From Frateuria edaphi (lineage in GTDB: Bacteria; Pseudomonadota; Gammaproteobacteria; Xanthomonadales; Rhodanobacteraceae), in NCBI RefSeq assembly GCF_021117405.1, contig NZ_CP088251.1, positions 1,736,001 through 1,800,000 of the forward strand: a stretch of 64,000 nt of DNA, in the 5' to 3' direction. Below, piece after piece: positions 25,518 through 34,033 of the stretch. The notes below the pieces were generated by a model. The model worked only from the letters and a program-made list of their open reading frames with translations, did not search any database and was not told the DNA's origin. The position numbers were made by a program, and so were the translations under genes. Positions within the stretch are counted from its first letter, which is position 1. Every line of letters starts with the position of its first letter.

Positions 25518-28500
25518 GTCACGTCTCCTTCGATGTGCGGCGCCCGGTGCGCCAGCCATGCGTAGTAAAGCAGCGGAATCACCACCAGCGTGAGCACCGT
25601 GGACACAAGGATGCCAAAGATCAGCGATACCGCCAGGCCCTGGAAGATCGGATCGTCGATGATGAAGAAGCCGCCCACCATCGCGGCCACGCCGGTGAGC
25701 ACGATCGGCTTGGCGCGCACCGCGGCCGCCTCGACCACCGCCTCGCCCAGCGGCCGCCCGGCGGCCAGCGCGTGGTTGATGAAGTCGATCAGCAGGATCG
25801 AGTTGCGCACGATGATGCCGGCCAGCGCGATCATGCCGATCATCGAGGTGGCGGTGTACTGCGCGCCGACCAGCGCATGGCCCGGCATCACGCCGATCAC
25901 GGTCAGCGGGATCGGCGCCATGATGATCAGCGGCACCAGGTAGCTCTTGAACTGGCCGACGACCAGCAGGTAGATCAGCAGCAGGCCCACTGAGTAGGCC
26001 AGGCCCATGTCGCGGAAGGTCTCGTAGGTGATCTGCCACTCGCCGTCCCACTTCACCGAGGGCGCGCTGGTGTCTTCCGGCTGCGCGATGTAGTGCTGGC
26101 CCAGCCGCGCGCCGGCGACGTCATGGTCGCGCAGATCGCCGACCAGGCTGAACATGCCATACAGCGGGCTGTCGGTGGCGCCGGCATCGTCGCCGGTGAC
26201 GAAAGCGTAGGGCAGCAGGTCCTTGTGGTAGATCGCCTGCTCCCAGCTGGCCGGGCGCACGCTCACCACTTCGGACAGCGGTACCAGCGCACCGTTCTGC
26301 GCGCGCACTTCCAGCGCGAGCAACTGCGCCAGCGAGGCCTGGTCGCCGGCCGGCAGGCGCAGGCGCACCGGCACGGCGTAGCGGGCGTGGCCGTCCATCA
26401 GCCAGGTGGCGTCCTCGCCGGATAGCGCGGTGCGCAGGGCCTGCGCGATGCCGGCCTGGTCCAGGCCCAGCCGTGTGGCGCGCTCGCGGTCGACCACCAT
26501 CACCTCGCGCGGCGCGGCGTCCTCGACGCTGGAGTCGACGTCGACCACGTCCGTATTGGCCTTGAAGCGTTTCTCCAGCGCCAGCGCCGTGCGCCGCACC
26601 GTGTCGTAGTCCGGCCCATAGACCTCGGCGACGATCGGTGCCAGCACCGGCGGACCGGGCGGCACCTCGACGATCTTCACCGACGCGCCGTAGCGGGCGC
26701 CGATCTTCGCCAGCGCCGGGCGGATCGCCAACGCGATGGCGTGGCTCTGGCGGTCGCGCAGCGACTTGTCGACCAGGTTCACCTGCAGGTCGCCGACGTT
26801 GGCGCCGCTGCGCAGGTAGTACTGGCGCACCAGCCCGTTGAAGGTGATCGGCGCGGCGGTGCCGGCGTAGCCCTGCCAGTTGGCGACCTCCGGCACCGTG
26901 GCCACGGCCCGGGCCAGTTCGCCCAGCACCCGGTTGGTGTGCTGAAGCGTGCTGCCCTCGGGCATGTCCAGCACCACCTGGAACTCGGACTTGTTGTCGA
27001 ACGGCAGCATCTTGAGGACCACCGCCTTGACCACCACCAGCCCGACCGCGGCCAGCACCAGCACGCCCATCGCGGCGAACAGCAGGCGCCGGCGACGGCG
27101 CGCCTTCTCGCCGACGATGAACGGCGTCATCACCCGCTCGAACAGGCGGTGCAGGCGACTGTCGGACGGCGCGTGGTCGCCTTCGCCTTCGCCGCCGTGC
27201 CGATGGTGGCCCAGCAGCTTGAGTGCCAGCCACGGCGTGACGATCAGCGCCACCGCCAGCGACAGCACCATGCCGGCCGAGGCGTTGATCGGGATCGGCC
27301 GCATATACGGCCCCATCAGCCCCGACACGAAGGCCATCGGCAGCAGCGCGGCGATCACCGTGAAGGTCGCCAGGATCGTCGGCCCGCCGACCTCGCTCAC
27401 CGCCTCGGGGATCGCCTCGCGCAGGGTGCGCCCGCCCAGCGCCATGTGCCGGTGGATGTTTTCCACCACCACGATCGCATCGTCGACCAGGATGCCGATC
27501 GAGAAGATCAGCGCGAACAGCGATACGCGGTTGAGCGTGAAGCCCATCGCCCACGAGGCGAACAGGGTGAGCATCAGTGTGATGACCACCGCGCTCCCGA
27601 CCACGATCGCCTCGCGCCAGCCCAGCGCGAACAGCACCAGCAGCACCACCGAGCCGGTCGCGAAGATGAGCTTGTGGATCAGCTTGTCCGCCTTGTCGGT
27701 GGCGGTCTGTCCGTAGTCGCGGGTCACCGTGACGTGCACGTCGGCCGGGATGGTCACGTTGCGCAGCGCGGCCAGCCGCGCGGCGATGGCAGTGGTGATG
27801 TCGGCGGCATTGGCGCCCGGCTTCTTGGCCACCGCGAGGGTGACGGCCGGTGCGTTGCCGGCCGGCCCACCGTTGCCCGCCGGCGCGCCGAACCAGACGT
27901 AGCGGCTCGGCAGGTCCGCGCCGGCATGGATGCGCGCCACGTCGGAGAGGAACACCGGCTGGCCGTGCTTGAGGCCGATCACCAGGTGGGCCACGTCCCC
28001 GGCGCTGGCCAGGAAAGTGCCGGCAGTGACTGGCACGTCGCGGTCACCGGCTACCCGGTCGCCGGCCTGGGCAACCACGTTCGCCGCCTTGAGCGCGCCG
28101 GCGAGGTCGCCGACCGCCATGCCGTAGGCGGCCAGCCGCGCGGCATCCAGTTCCACCACCACCGCGCGCGTCGGCGCGCCCAGCGTGTAGACGTCGCGCG
28201 TGCCGGACACGCGCTTCAGATCGGTCTCCAGCGTGTGCGCCACCTCGGCCAGCCGCGTGGGGTTCTGCGCCGGCGCATCGCTCCACAGCGTGATCGCCAT
28301 CACTGGCACGTCGTCGATGCCCATCGGCCGGATCAGCGGCGGACCGACGCCCAGCCCGGGCGGCACGAAGTCCTGGTTCTGGAAGACCTGGTTGTACAGC
28401 CGCACGATCGCGCTCTGGCGCGGCACACCCACCTGGAACTCGACCGTCAGCACGGCCACGCCGGGCTGGCTCACCGAATAGACGTGCTTGACGCCCTCGA

Positions 28501-28744
28501 TCTCGGAAAGCTTCTGCTCCAGCGGGAACGCCACCAGGTTTTCTACGTCGCGCACGTCGGCGCCGGGGAACGGCACCATCACATTGGCCATCGTCACGTC
28601 GATCTGCGGCTCTTCCTCGCGCGGCGTGATCGCCGCCGCGGCCAGTCCCAGCAGGAGCGCGGCCAGCGCCAGGATCGGGGTGAGCGGGGAGGCCTGGAAG
28701 GCGCGTGCGATGCGTCCGGAGAAGCCGAGCTTCGGCTCGCTCAT
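25514..28744 (-). CDS. RND efflux pump inner-membrane permease
   Basis: 1076 residues from ATG 28744, the usual RND length, with 12 membrane segments in two halves and two large periplasmic loops. Segment 4 has SIGILVDDAIVVVENIHRHM with the paired Asp of the proton relay, and AMIALAGIIVRNSILLIDFIN marks segment 10. The start overlaps the adaptor stop and the stop overlaps osmC. Sequence type (REEEPQIDVTMANVMVPFPG) resembles the RND subgroup that is often annotated as heavy-metal or multidrug efflux. Here it lies within an sqr operon, so export of sulfur-related toxic species is possible. No outer-membrane channel gene is present. Confidence 0.93.
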   Translation of the reverse strand: MSEPKLGFSGRIARAFQASPLTPILALAALLLGLAAAAITPREEEPQIDVTMANVMVPFPGADVRDVENLVAFPLEQKLSEIEGVKHVYSVSQPGVAVLTVEFQVGVPRQSAIVRLYNQVFQNQDFVPPGLGVGPPLIRPMGIDDVPVMAITLWSDAPAQNPTRLAEVAHTLETDLKRVSGTRDVYTLGAPTRAVVVELDAARLAAYGMAVGDLAGALKAANVVAQAGDRVAGDRDVPVTAGTFLASAGDVAHLVIGLKHGQPVFLSDVARIHAGADLPSRYVWFGAPAGNGGPAGNAPAVTLAVAKKPGANAADITTAIAARLAALRNVTIPADVHVTVTRDYGQTATDKADKLIHKLIFATGSVVLLVLFALGWREAIVVGSAVVITLMLTLFASWAMGFTLNRVSLFALIFSIGILVDDAIVVVENIHRHMALGGRTLREAIPEAVSEVGGPTILATFTVIAALLPMAFVSGLMGPYMRPIPINASAGMVLSLAVALIVTPWLALKLLGHHRHGGEGEGDHAPSDSRLHRLFERVMTPFIVGEKARRRRRLLFAAMGVLVLAAVGLVVVKAVVLKMLPFDNKSEFQVVLDMPEGSTLQHTNRVLGELARAVATVPEVANWQGYAGTAAPITFNGLVRQYYLRSGANVGDLQVNLVDKSLRDRQSHAIALAIRPALAKIGARYGASVKIVEVPPGPPVLAPIVAEVYGPDYDTVRRTALALEKRFKANTDVVDVDSSVEDAAPREVMVVDRERATRLGLDQAGIAQALRTALSGEDATWLMDGHARYAVPVRLRLPAGDQASLAQLLALEVRAQNGALVPLSEVVSVRPASWEQAIYHKDLLPYAFVTGDDAGATDSPLYGMFSLVGDLRDHDVAGARLGQHYIAQPEDTSAPSVKWDGEWQITYETFRDMGLAYSVGLLLIYLLVVGQFKSYLVPLIIMAPIPLTVIGVMPGHALVGAQYTATSMIGMIALAGIIVRNSILLIDFINHALAAGRPLGEAVVEAAAVRAKPIVLTGVAAMVGGFFIIDDPIFQGLAVSLIFGILVSTVLTLVVIPLLYYAWLAHRAPHIEGDVT

Positions 28745-29817
28745 GGCGCGGACTCGTTGCGATGCGCGCTGACCCATCGGGCGGCCGCTGCCGGGTCGAG
28801 CGCGATGCGCTCGCCGTCGTCCAGGCCCGCCAGCACCTCGACCGCGTCGCCGTAGCGCGCGCCGGTGCGCAGCTGGCGCAACTGCGGCGCGCCCTGCCCC
28901 AACACGTAGACGCCCTGCAGCTCGCCCCGCTGCACCAGTGCCGATGCCGGCACCAGCAACCGGCGCTCGCGTCCGACCGCGAAGGCGACCTTCACCGTCA
29001 TGCCCGGATACAATCCGGTGTCGTCACCGGGCAGTTCCAGCCGCACGCTGAAGGTGTGCGTGTCCGGGTCGGCATAGGGAAAGACCGTCAGCTTCGTGGC
29101 GATCACGCGGCGCGCGCCATCGGCCAGCAGCACCTCGGCATGATTGAGCCGGCGGATGGCATCGACCGCGCTCTGCGGCACCTGCACGGTGACGCGAAGA
29201 TCCTTCAGCGAGACCCCGGCCATCAGCGGCTGGCCCGGCTGCACCGATTCGCCCAGCTGCACGAACCGGCGCGTGACGATGCCGGCGTACGGCGCACGCA
29301 CCACGGTGTAGTCCAGCTGCTGGCCGACCTCGCGCCATTGTGCCTGCGCCGCCTGCAACGCGGCCCTCGCCGCATCACGCCTCGCGCGTTCCTGGTCCAG
29401 CTGCTGGCGTGCGACGAGGCCGCGCTCGGCAATGGCCGCGACCCGCTTATACGACGCCTCGGCCTCGTCATAGGACGCCTGTGCGGCGGCGATCTGCGCC
29501 TGCGCGCGGTTGTGCGCGGATTTCTGCTCGACGTCGGTGAAGCGCACGATCACCGCGCCCTCGGGCACGGTGTCGTTGACGTCGTAGGGCAACTCGACCA
29601 CGCGGCCGGCGGTCTGCGCCGACACGGTGGCCTGGTTGACGGCCTCGACCACGCCGTCCCAGGCCTGCTCGCGCGGCGCCTCCTGCAAGTGAACTACGCG
29701 GCTGGCCAGGTCCACCGGCGCGGATGACTCGCGGTGCGTCGGCGCCTCGCCGCTGCGGCACCCGGCCAGCAGCGCGATGGCGAGGGCCAGCGCGGTCAGT
29801 GGCCGGGACTGGCGCAT
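28741..29817 (-). CDS. RND efflux periplasmic adaptor lipoprotein
   Basis: 358 residues from ATG 29817. The N-terminus ALALAIALLAGCRSG has a lipobox with Cys20. The order is that of HlyD-type adaptors: barrel-sandwich half VSAQTAGRVVELPYDVNDTVPEG, a coiled-coil hairpin rich in Ala/Glu/Arg (about residues 100-170), second lipoyl half VVRAPYAGIVTRRFVQLGE, and the C-terminal barrel and membrane-proximal domains. It links the RND pump of the next gene to an outer-membrane channel encoded elsewhere. The start overlaps the DUF302 stop by one base. Confidence 0.92.
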   Translation of the reverse strand: MRQSRPLTALALAIALLAGCRSGEAPTHRESSAPVDLASRVVHLQEAPREQAWDGVVEAVNQATVSAQTAGRVVELPYDVNDTVPEGAVIVRFTDVEQKSAHNRAQAQIAAAQASYDEAEASYKRVAAIAERGLVARQQLDQERARRDAARAALQAAQAQWREVGQQLDYTVVRAPYAGIVTRRFVQLGESVQPGQPLMAGVSLKDLRVTVQVPQSAVDAIRRLNHAEVLLADGARRVIATKLTVFPYADPDTHTFSVRLELPGDDTGLYPGMTVKVAFAVGRERRLLVPASALVQRGELQGVYVLGQGAPQLRQLRTGARYGDAVEVLAGLDDGERIALDPAAAARWVSAHRNESAP

Positions 29818-30200
29818 CAGCGGGCCTCGTCGATCATCCGGCGCATCTGCGTTCCCACTTCGTTCGCGATGGACGTGAGCGCGGGATCGTCCGACAGCAT
29901 GCCCAGCAGATGGTCTGGTTCGATCATGCCGATGCGGGTTTGGCCGCCTTCGGTATAGACCGAGATCCGGCACGGAAGCGCCATGTTCAACCGCATGTCC
30001 GTGGACATCACGTTTGCCGCCTGTTGCGGGTTGCATACCTCGAACACTTTGCACTCGCGCTGGAAAGGCAGCCCCTTGCCGCGCAGCGTGGCGCCGATGT
30101 CGTGCACATGGAGCACGCCAAAGCCATGGCGGCGAACGGCGGCATCCAGGTCCTCGGAGGCCTGGGCGAAAGGCTTGGGGGTTTCGGCGATGTAGTACAC
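29817..30200 (-). CDS. DUF302 domain protein
   Basis: 127 residues from a GTG start at 30200, chosen because GAGG precedes it by six bases and no ATG lies near. The DUF302 core is clear: HGFGVLHVHDIGATLRGKGLPF, KVFEVCNPQQAANVMSTDMRLNMALPCRISVY in pieces (EVCNPQQA and LPCRISVY with two Cys), then GMIEPDHLLGML. DUF302 proteins recur beside sqr and RND genes in sulfur-oxidising and denitrifying proteobacteria; their activity is unknown. The gene lies between DUF2892 and the RND adaptor. Confidence 0.8.
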   Translation of the reverse strand: MYYIAETPKPFAQASEDLDAAVRRHGFGVLHVHDIGATLRGKGLPFQRECKVFEVCNPQQAANVMSTDMRLNMALPCRISVYTEGGQTRIGMIEPDHLLGMLSDDPALTSIANEVGTQMRRMIDEAR

Positions 30201-30220
30201 GACGGATGCCTCGATGGTGG

Positions 30221-30427
30221 TCAGCGGGAAAAGGCGGAGCCGGGCTTCAATCCGAATCCCTTGAGGATCATCGCCAGCGGACAGAAACCGGTGAACGAGG
30301 ACTGCAACAGGTTGGCGCCGACGAATACGGCCAGCCACAGCCACGCCGGCGACATCCACCAGCCCAGCGCAACGGACAGCAACACCATGCTGCCGGCAAA
30401 GCCGAGCACGACGCGATCGATGTTCAT
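30221..30427 (-). CDS. DUF2892 small membrane protein
   Basis: 68 residues from ATG 30427, overlapping the sqr stop (ATGA). Two membrane segments (about residues 8-25 and 28-46) are followed by the family signature [17 protein letters not shown]. This domain is found alone or joined to rhodanese domains, as in YgaP, in sulfur-related loci. It may bind or shuttle sulfane sulfur at the membrane through its single Cys; this is inferred from the family. Confidence 0.85.
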   Translation of the reverse strand: MNIDRVVLGFAGSMVLLSVALGWWMSPAWLWLAVFVGANLLQSSFTGFCPLAMILKGFGLKPGSAFSR

Positions 30428-31725
30428 GGAAGGTCTCCTTGCGAATGTTTGACAGGCGGCCGGAGCCGCTCGATGCCCAGCAGCTTGAGCACGTACTTCT
30501 CGTAGACCGGCTCGGTGTTGCCGGTGCGGATCTTGTGCAGGTAGTACTTCTCGAACGCGAGCTTGGCCAGGTGCACCCACTTGCCCTGCTTCGCCCAGGT
30601 GACGTTGCGTGGCGGAATCTGCGGCAATGCCACGAAGGCCGCGCCGGTGTCGCCCATGTCGGCCAGGCACACCGCGTTCCAGGTTGCGCGCGCATCGGGC
30701 TGGCGGCCGGCGATCTCCTCGCGCAGGTTGTGCGCAATGGCGGTGACCATCGACTCGATCATGAAGCCGGTCTTGGGCGCGCCGGTCGGCACCGGCGTGG
30801 CTTCCACCGGCGGGATCGCCACGCATACGCCGGCGGCGAAAATATTGCGGAAGCGCGGGTTGCGCTGGTGCTCGTCGATCAGGATGAAGCCGCGCGGGTT
30901 GGTTAACCCCTCGATGCCGCGCACCGCGTCCACGCCGGTGAAGGCCGGCAGCAGCATGGCGTAGGCGAACGGCAGCTCGCTCTCGCCCACCGCCACGCCC
31001 TTGGCATCGACCTCCTGCAGCCGGAGCTTGCCCGCCTCGACGCCGAGCACCTTTGCGCTGGTGATCCATCGGATCTCGCGCTGGCGCAGCTCGTGCTCCA
31101 GCAGGCCCTTCGAATCGCCTACGCCGCCCAGGCCCATGTGGCCGATGTACGGCTCCGGCGTGACGTAGGTGATCGGCACGCGCTCGCGCAGTTTGCGTTT
31201 GCGCAGGTCGGCGTCCAGCAACAATGCGAACTCGTAGGCCGGGCCGAAGCAACTGGCGCCTGCCGCCGCGCCGACCACCACCGGGCCCGGCGCGTCCAGG
31301 AATGTCTGGTAGGCCTCCCACGCTCGCTGGGCATGGTCGGCGGTGCAGACCGACTGCGTATGGCCGTCCGGGCCCAGCCCGGGCACCTCGTCGAACGCCA
31401 GCCGCGGGCCGGTGGCGATCACCAGGTAGTCGTAGTCCAGCACCTGCCCGTCGCGCAGCCGCACGCGGCTTTCGGCCGCCAGCACCTTCTCGGCGGGCAC
31501 CTCGACGAAGCGGATGTCGTGGTGCGACATCGGCGCTGCGATGGGGAATCCGATGTCTTCGCGTTTGCGCGAGCCGAGCGCCAGCCACGGGTTGGACGGG
31601 GTGAAGCTGAAGCGCGGCCCGTCGCCGACCAGCGTCACGGTGTGCTCCCTGCCGAGCACGGCACGGATCTCGTAGGCCGCGGCAGTGCCGCCCAGCCCGG
31701 CGCCCAGAACGATAATGTTGGCCAT
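30424..31725 (-). CDS. sqr: Sulfide:quinone oxidoreductase
   Basis: 433 residues from ATG 31725. It has an N-terminal FAD motif [14 protein letters not shown] (residues 6-19) and [13 protein letters not shown]. Cysteines 127, 159 and 353 align with the three redox cysteines of type I SQR (128, 160 and 356 in Acidithiobacillus). The enzyme oxidises H2S to sulfane sulfur and reduces quinone at the inner membrane. It is the first gene of a tight six-gene operon with DUF2892, DUF302, an RND adaptor and pump, and OsmC. Control is likely double: a Dnr-type box 63.5 bp upstream and the AT-rich BigR-type operator at 31801-31844. Confidence 0.93.
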   Translation of the reverse strand: MANIIVLGAGLGGTAAAYEIRAVLGREHTVTLVGDGPRFSFTPSNPWLALGSRKREDIGFPIAAPMSHHDIRFVEVPAEKVLAAESRVRLRDGQVLDYDYLVIATGPRLAFDEVPGLGPDGHTQSVCTADHAQRAWEAYQTFLDAPGPVVVGAAAGASCFGPAYEFALLLDADLRKRKLRERVPITYVTPEPYIGHMGLGGVGDSKGLLEHELRQREIRWITSAKVLGVEAGKLRLQEVDAKGVAVGESELPFAYAMLLPAFTGVDAVRGIEGLTNPRGFILIDEHQRNPRFRNIFAAGVCVAIPPVEATPVPTGAPKTGFMIESMVTAIAHNLREEIAGRQPDARATWNAVCLADMGDTGAAFVALPQIPPRNVTWAKQGKWVHLAKLAFEKYYLHKIRTGNTEPVYEKYVLKLLGIERLRPPVKHSQGDLP

Positions 31726-31781
31726 GTCGATCGCTCCTGATGGTTGCCGTGGCAGGGTCGCCCCCGCCTGTCCGGTGCCGT

Positions 31782-31795
31782 TTGACCGGCATCAA
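31782..31795 (-). promoter_or_regulatory. FNR/Dnr-type box upstream of sqr
   Basis: TTGACCGGCATCAA fits the consensus; centre 31788.5 is 63.5 bp before the sqr ATG. It lies directly beside the AT-rich repressor operator. Confidence 0.65.
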
Positions 31796-31800
31796 CCCTG

Positions 31801-31844
31801 CTGAATATTAGTTATTACTAATGTTAGAGAACACTAATATTCAG
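31801..31844. promoter_or_regulatory. AT-rich palindromic operator of the BigR/SqrR-type repressor
   Basis: An exact 11-bp inverted repeat, CTGAATATTAG (31801-31811) and CTAATATTCAG (31834-31844), encloses two tandem sites: ATTAG-N6-CTAAT at 31807-31822 and GTTAG-N6-CTAAT at 31823-31838. The block is strikingly AT-rich in this 69% GC DNA. It lies 22 bp before the arsR-type gene and between its promoter and that of sqr, as expected for a dimeric winged-helix repressor controlling both directions. Confidence 0.75.
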
Positions 31845-31865
31845 ATCTGCTAAAGTCAAGCCGCC

Positions 31866-32210
31866 ATGTCCGCCGATCCGTCACTCGATCTTTCCGCCAT
31901 GCACGCCCGTGCCGACGAGGCCGCGCGCCTGCTCAAGGCATTGGGCAACCCGCAACGACTGCGCGTGCTGTGCCTCCTGGTCGATGGCGAGCTTTCGGTG
32001 GGCCAGATCCACAAGGCGCTGCCGGACCTGAGCCAGTCGGCCCTGTCGCAGCACCTGGCGCGGCTGCGCGAGGAAGGCCTGGTGAGCACGCGCCGCGAGG
32101 CGCAGTCGATCCACTACGCGCTCGAGCCCGGCCCTGCGCAGGCGGTGATCGAAACCCTGTACGGCGCCTATTGCGCGCCTTCGGCCCGGCGCAGAACCGG
32201 CCGGCGCTAG
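31866..32210 (+). CDS. ArsR-family persulfide-sensing repressor (BigR/SqrR/YgaV type)
   Basis: 114 residues from ATG 31866. Winged-helix motif LSQSALSQHLARLREEGLV (about residues 55-73) and the family lead LLKALGNPQRLRVLCLL. Two cysteines, C36 and C103 (spacing 67), match the pair in BigR and SqrR (42/108 and 41/107) that forms a tetrasulfide bridge with reactive sulfur and releases DNA. It is divergent from sqr with the palindromic operator between. Metal-binding ArsR boxes (ELCVCDL) are absent, which supports the persulfide-sensor assignment. Confidence 0.88.
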   Translation: MSADPSLDLSAMHARADEAARLLKALGNPQRLRVLCLLVDGELSVGQIHKALPDLSQSALSQHLARLREEGLVSTRREAQSIHYALEPGPAQAVIETLYGAYCAPSARRRTGRR

Positions 32211-32244
32211 CCCCGCCGCGCGTCGCACCTGGCGACGGCCCGGG

Positions 32245-32258
32245 TTGATCCCGGTCAA
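32245..32258 (+). promoter_or_regulatory. FNR/Dnr-type box upstream of universal stress gene 1
   Basis: TTGATCCCGGTCAA fits the consensus; centre 32251.5 is 64.5 bp before ATG 32316. CATGCT at 32281-32286 sits at the -10 position. Confidence 0.65.
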
Positions 32259-32315
32259 CAGCACTATTGCGCCGCCCGCGCATGCTCTGCGCACACGTCT
32301 GCGCGAGCCAGGCCA

Positions 32316-33107
32316 ATGACCGAGCTGATCGTTACCGTGGGCGAACCCGAACGCGAGGCGCCCTTGCTGGATTACGCGTTCTCGCTGGCCCGCCAGTGGC
32401 ACGCCTGGGTCACCGGGCTGTGCGTGATCCCGATCGATGCGGTGGTGATGGCGCTGCCCGATGCGGCGGGCCTGCTGGCTGCCGAGGAACGGGACGCGCT
32501 GGCCGACGAAGCCTGGTGGCAAGGGCGCTGCAAGGCGGCGGGCGTCGGCGGCGGCTGGGAGGTGGCCCGCGGCGTCTATCGCAAGGTGGTGGCCGAGCGC
32601 GCGAGCCTGGCCGATCTGGTCGTCGGGCGCCTGCCGGGTCGGCCCGCCAGCCTGCAGGATGCCTCGCGCCGGCTGGCCGAAACGCTGGTGCACGGTGGTT
32701 GCCCGATCGTCCTCGTTCCGGACGACTGGGTCGCGCGGCCGGCGATCGGCCATGTGCTGCTCGCCTGGAACGGCAGCGCGCCGGCCGCGCGCGCGGCGCG
32801 TGCGGCGCTGCCCCTGCTGCGGATGGCCGCTCGGGTGACCGTGCTCGATGGCACGCACGGCCTCGGTGGCAAAACCGGGGCGCCGTTGCGTGAGTGGCTC
32901 GCCCGTCAGAGCGTTTCGTGCGACTGGCTGCCGTTCCAGCCCCGGGGCGACGTGGGTGAGGCCATCCGCGCCGAAGCAGGCCGCCTCTGTGTCGATCTGC
33001 TGGTGCAAGGCGCCTGGGGTCGCCGGCGGACCAGCGAGCGGTTGCTCGGCGGCGCGACGCGCCATTCGCTGCGCCACAGCCGCGTGCCGCTGCTGCTCGC
33101 GCCTTGA
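32316..33107 (+). CDS. Universal stress protein, two-domain (USP 1)
   Basis: 263 residues from ATG 32316: two Usp-fold domains in tandem. The second domain has the start VLLAWNGSAPAARAARAALPLL and the nucleotide-binding pattern QGAWGRRRTSERLLGGATRHS (G-2x-G-9x-G). Two-domain USPs in pseudomonads are Anr-controlled and support survival without oxygen. It stands alone after the BigR gene with its own Dnr-type box, and converges on the prs-like gene. Ligand (ATP or other) not determined; the first domain lacks the glycine motif. Confidence 0.85.
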   Translation: MTELIVTVGEPEREAPLLDYAFSLARQWHAWVTGLCVIPIDAVVMALPDAAGLLAAEERDALADEAWWQGRCKAAGVGGGWEVARGVYRKVVAERASLADLVVGRLPGRPASLQDASRRLAETLVHGGCPIVLVPDDWVARPAIGHVLLAWNGSAPAARAARAALPLLRMAARVTVLDGTHGLGGKTGAPLREWLARQSVSCDWLPFQPRGDVGEAIRAEAGRLCVDLLVQGAWGRRRTSERLLGGATRHSLRHSRVPLLLAP

Positions 33108-33139
33108 GGGACAAAGGACGAGGCGCGGCGGATCGTCCC

Positions 33140-34033
33140 CTAGCCTGCCTCGACGCCGAGGGTCGCCAGGGCCTGCGCGACGCGGGCGCTGACGTCGATC
33201 GCCGCCAGTTCGCCCGGCACGGTATTGGTGGTCACCAGGCGGGCGATGCCGGCGCCGCGCAATGCCTCCCGCGAGCGACGCCCCAGCAGCCCATGCACCA
33301 CCACCGCGACCGGCGCGGCCTGCGGCAGTTGCTCGCGTACGCCCCGGGCGGTGTCGATGAGCGTGTGTCCGGAGGCGGCAATGTCGTCCAGCAGCACCGG
33401 CGTGTGCCCGCGCCAGCGGGCCAGTGACGGCAGCCGCACGCTGACGTCGCGGTCTCCGCGGCGCTGCTTGCGCGCCACCACGCAGGGCGCGCCGAGCCGG
33501 TCCGCCACCGCCTGCACCCATTGCGCGCTCTCGCCATCCGGCCCGACCAGCAGCGGCGAGCGCACGTTCGCCCTGATCCACGCGGCCAGCTCCGGCGCTG
33601 CCTGGACGACCGTCGTGCGGCAGGCGAATACCTCGGCGAGGTCGTGGATGCGATGCAGGTGCGGGTCGACCGTCACGACCCAGTCGAACGCGCTGCCAAG
33701 CAGGTTGCCGATGACCCGCGCCGAGATCGCCTCGCCCGGCCGGAAGCGCGCGTCCTGGCGCATGTAGGCCAGGTAGGGTGCGACCAGGCCGACCTGCGTC
33801 GCCCCGAGTTCGCGTGCGGTCGCCGCCGCGGCTATCAGCGCGAACAGCTTGGCATCCGGCCGCTGCAGCGAGCAGGCCAGTGCCACGACGCCGCGCGGCG
33901 GCGTGGCGAGCCGCAGCAGCGATTCGCCATCGGGGAACCGGTGCAGCTCCAGCTGGCCTCGCTGCCAGCCCGTGTGGCGACACAGCGCGCGGGCAAACGC
34001 GGCGTTGCCCGGCAACGCGTACAGGAGGCTCAT
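33140..34033 (-). CDS. Ribose-phosphate pyrophosphokinase-like enzyme
   Basis: 297 residues from ATG 34033, shorter than E. coli Prs (315). Recognisable parts: FPDGE near residue 33, YMRQDARFRPGEAISARVI (the RQD and flexible-loop region), VDPHLHRIHDL in place of the usual VDLHAGQIQGF, KQRRGDRDVSV (catalytic loop Lys/Arg) and the PRPP loop LLDDIAASGHTLIDTA. It is thus a divergent second PRPP synthetase. Its start overlaps the AMP-phosphorylase-like gene, so the two are translationally coupled. It may make PRPP from ribose 5-phosphate, or from the ribose 1,5-bisphosphate supplied by its partner; the latter is inference. Confidence 0.82.
   Translation of the reverse strand: MSLLYALPGNAAFARALCRHTGWQRGQLELHRFPDGESLLRLATPPRGVVALACSLQRPDAKLFALIAAAATARELGATQVGLVAPYLAYMRQDARFRPGEAISARVIGNLLGSAFDWVVTVDPHLHRIHDLAEVFACRTTVVQAAPELAAWIRANVRSPLLVGPDGESAQWVQAVADRLGAPCVVARKQRRGDRDVSVRLPSLARWRGHTPVLLDDIAASGHTLIDTARGVREQLPQAAPVAVVVHGLLGRRSREALRGAGIARLVTTNTVPGELAAIDVSARVAQALATLGVEAG

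Noticed and set aside
31801-31844. Palindrome as a transposon end or attachment site
   Set aside because: No transposase or target duplication nearby; the ArsR-type gene and sqr on either side make an operator the simpler reading.
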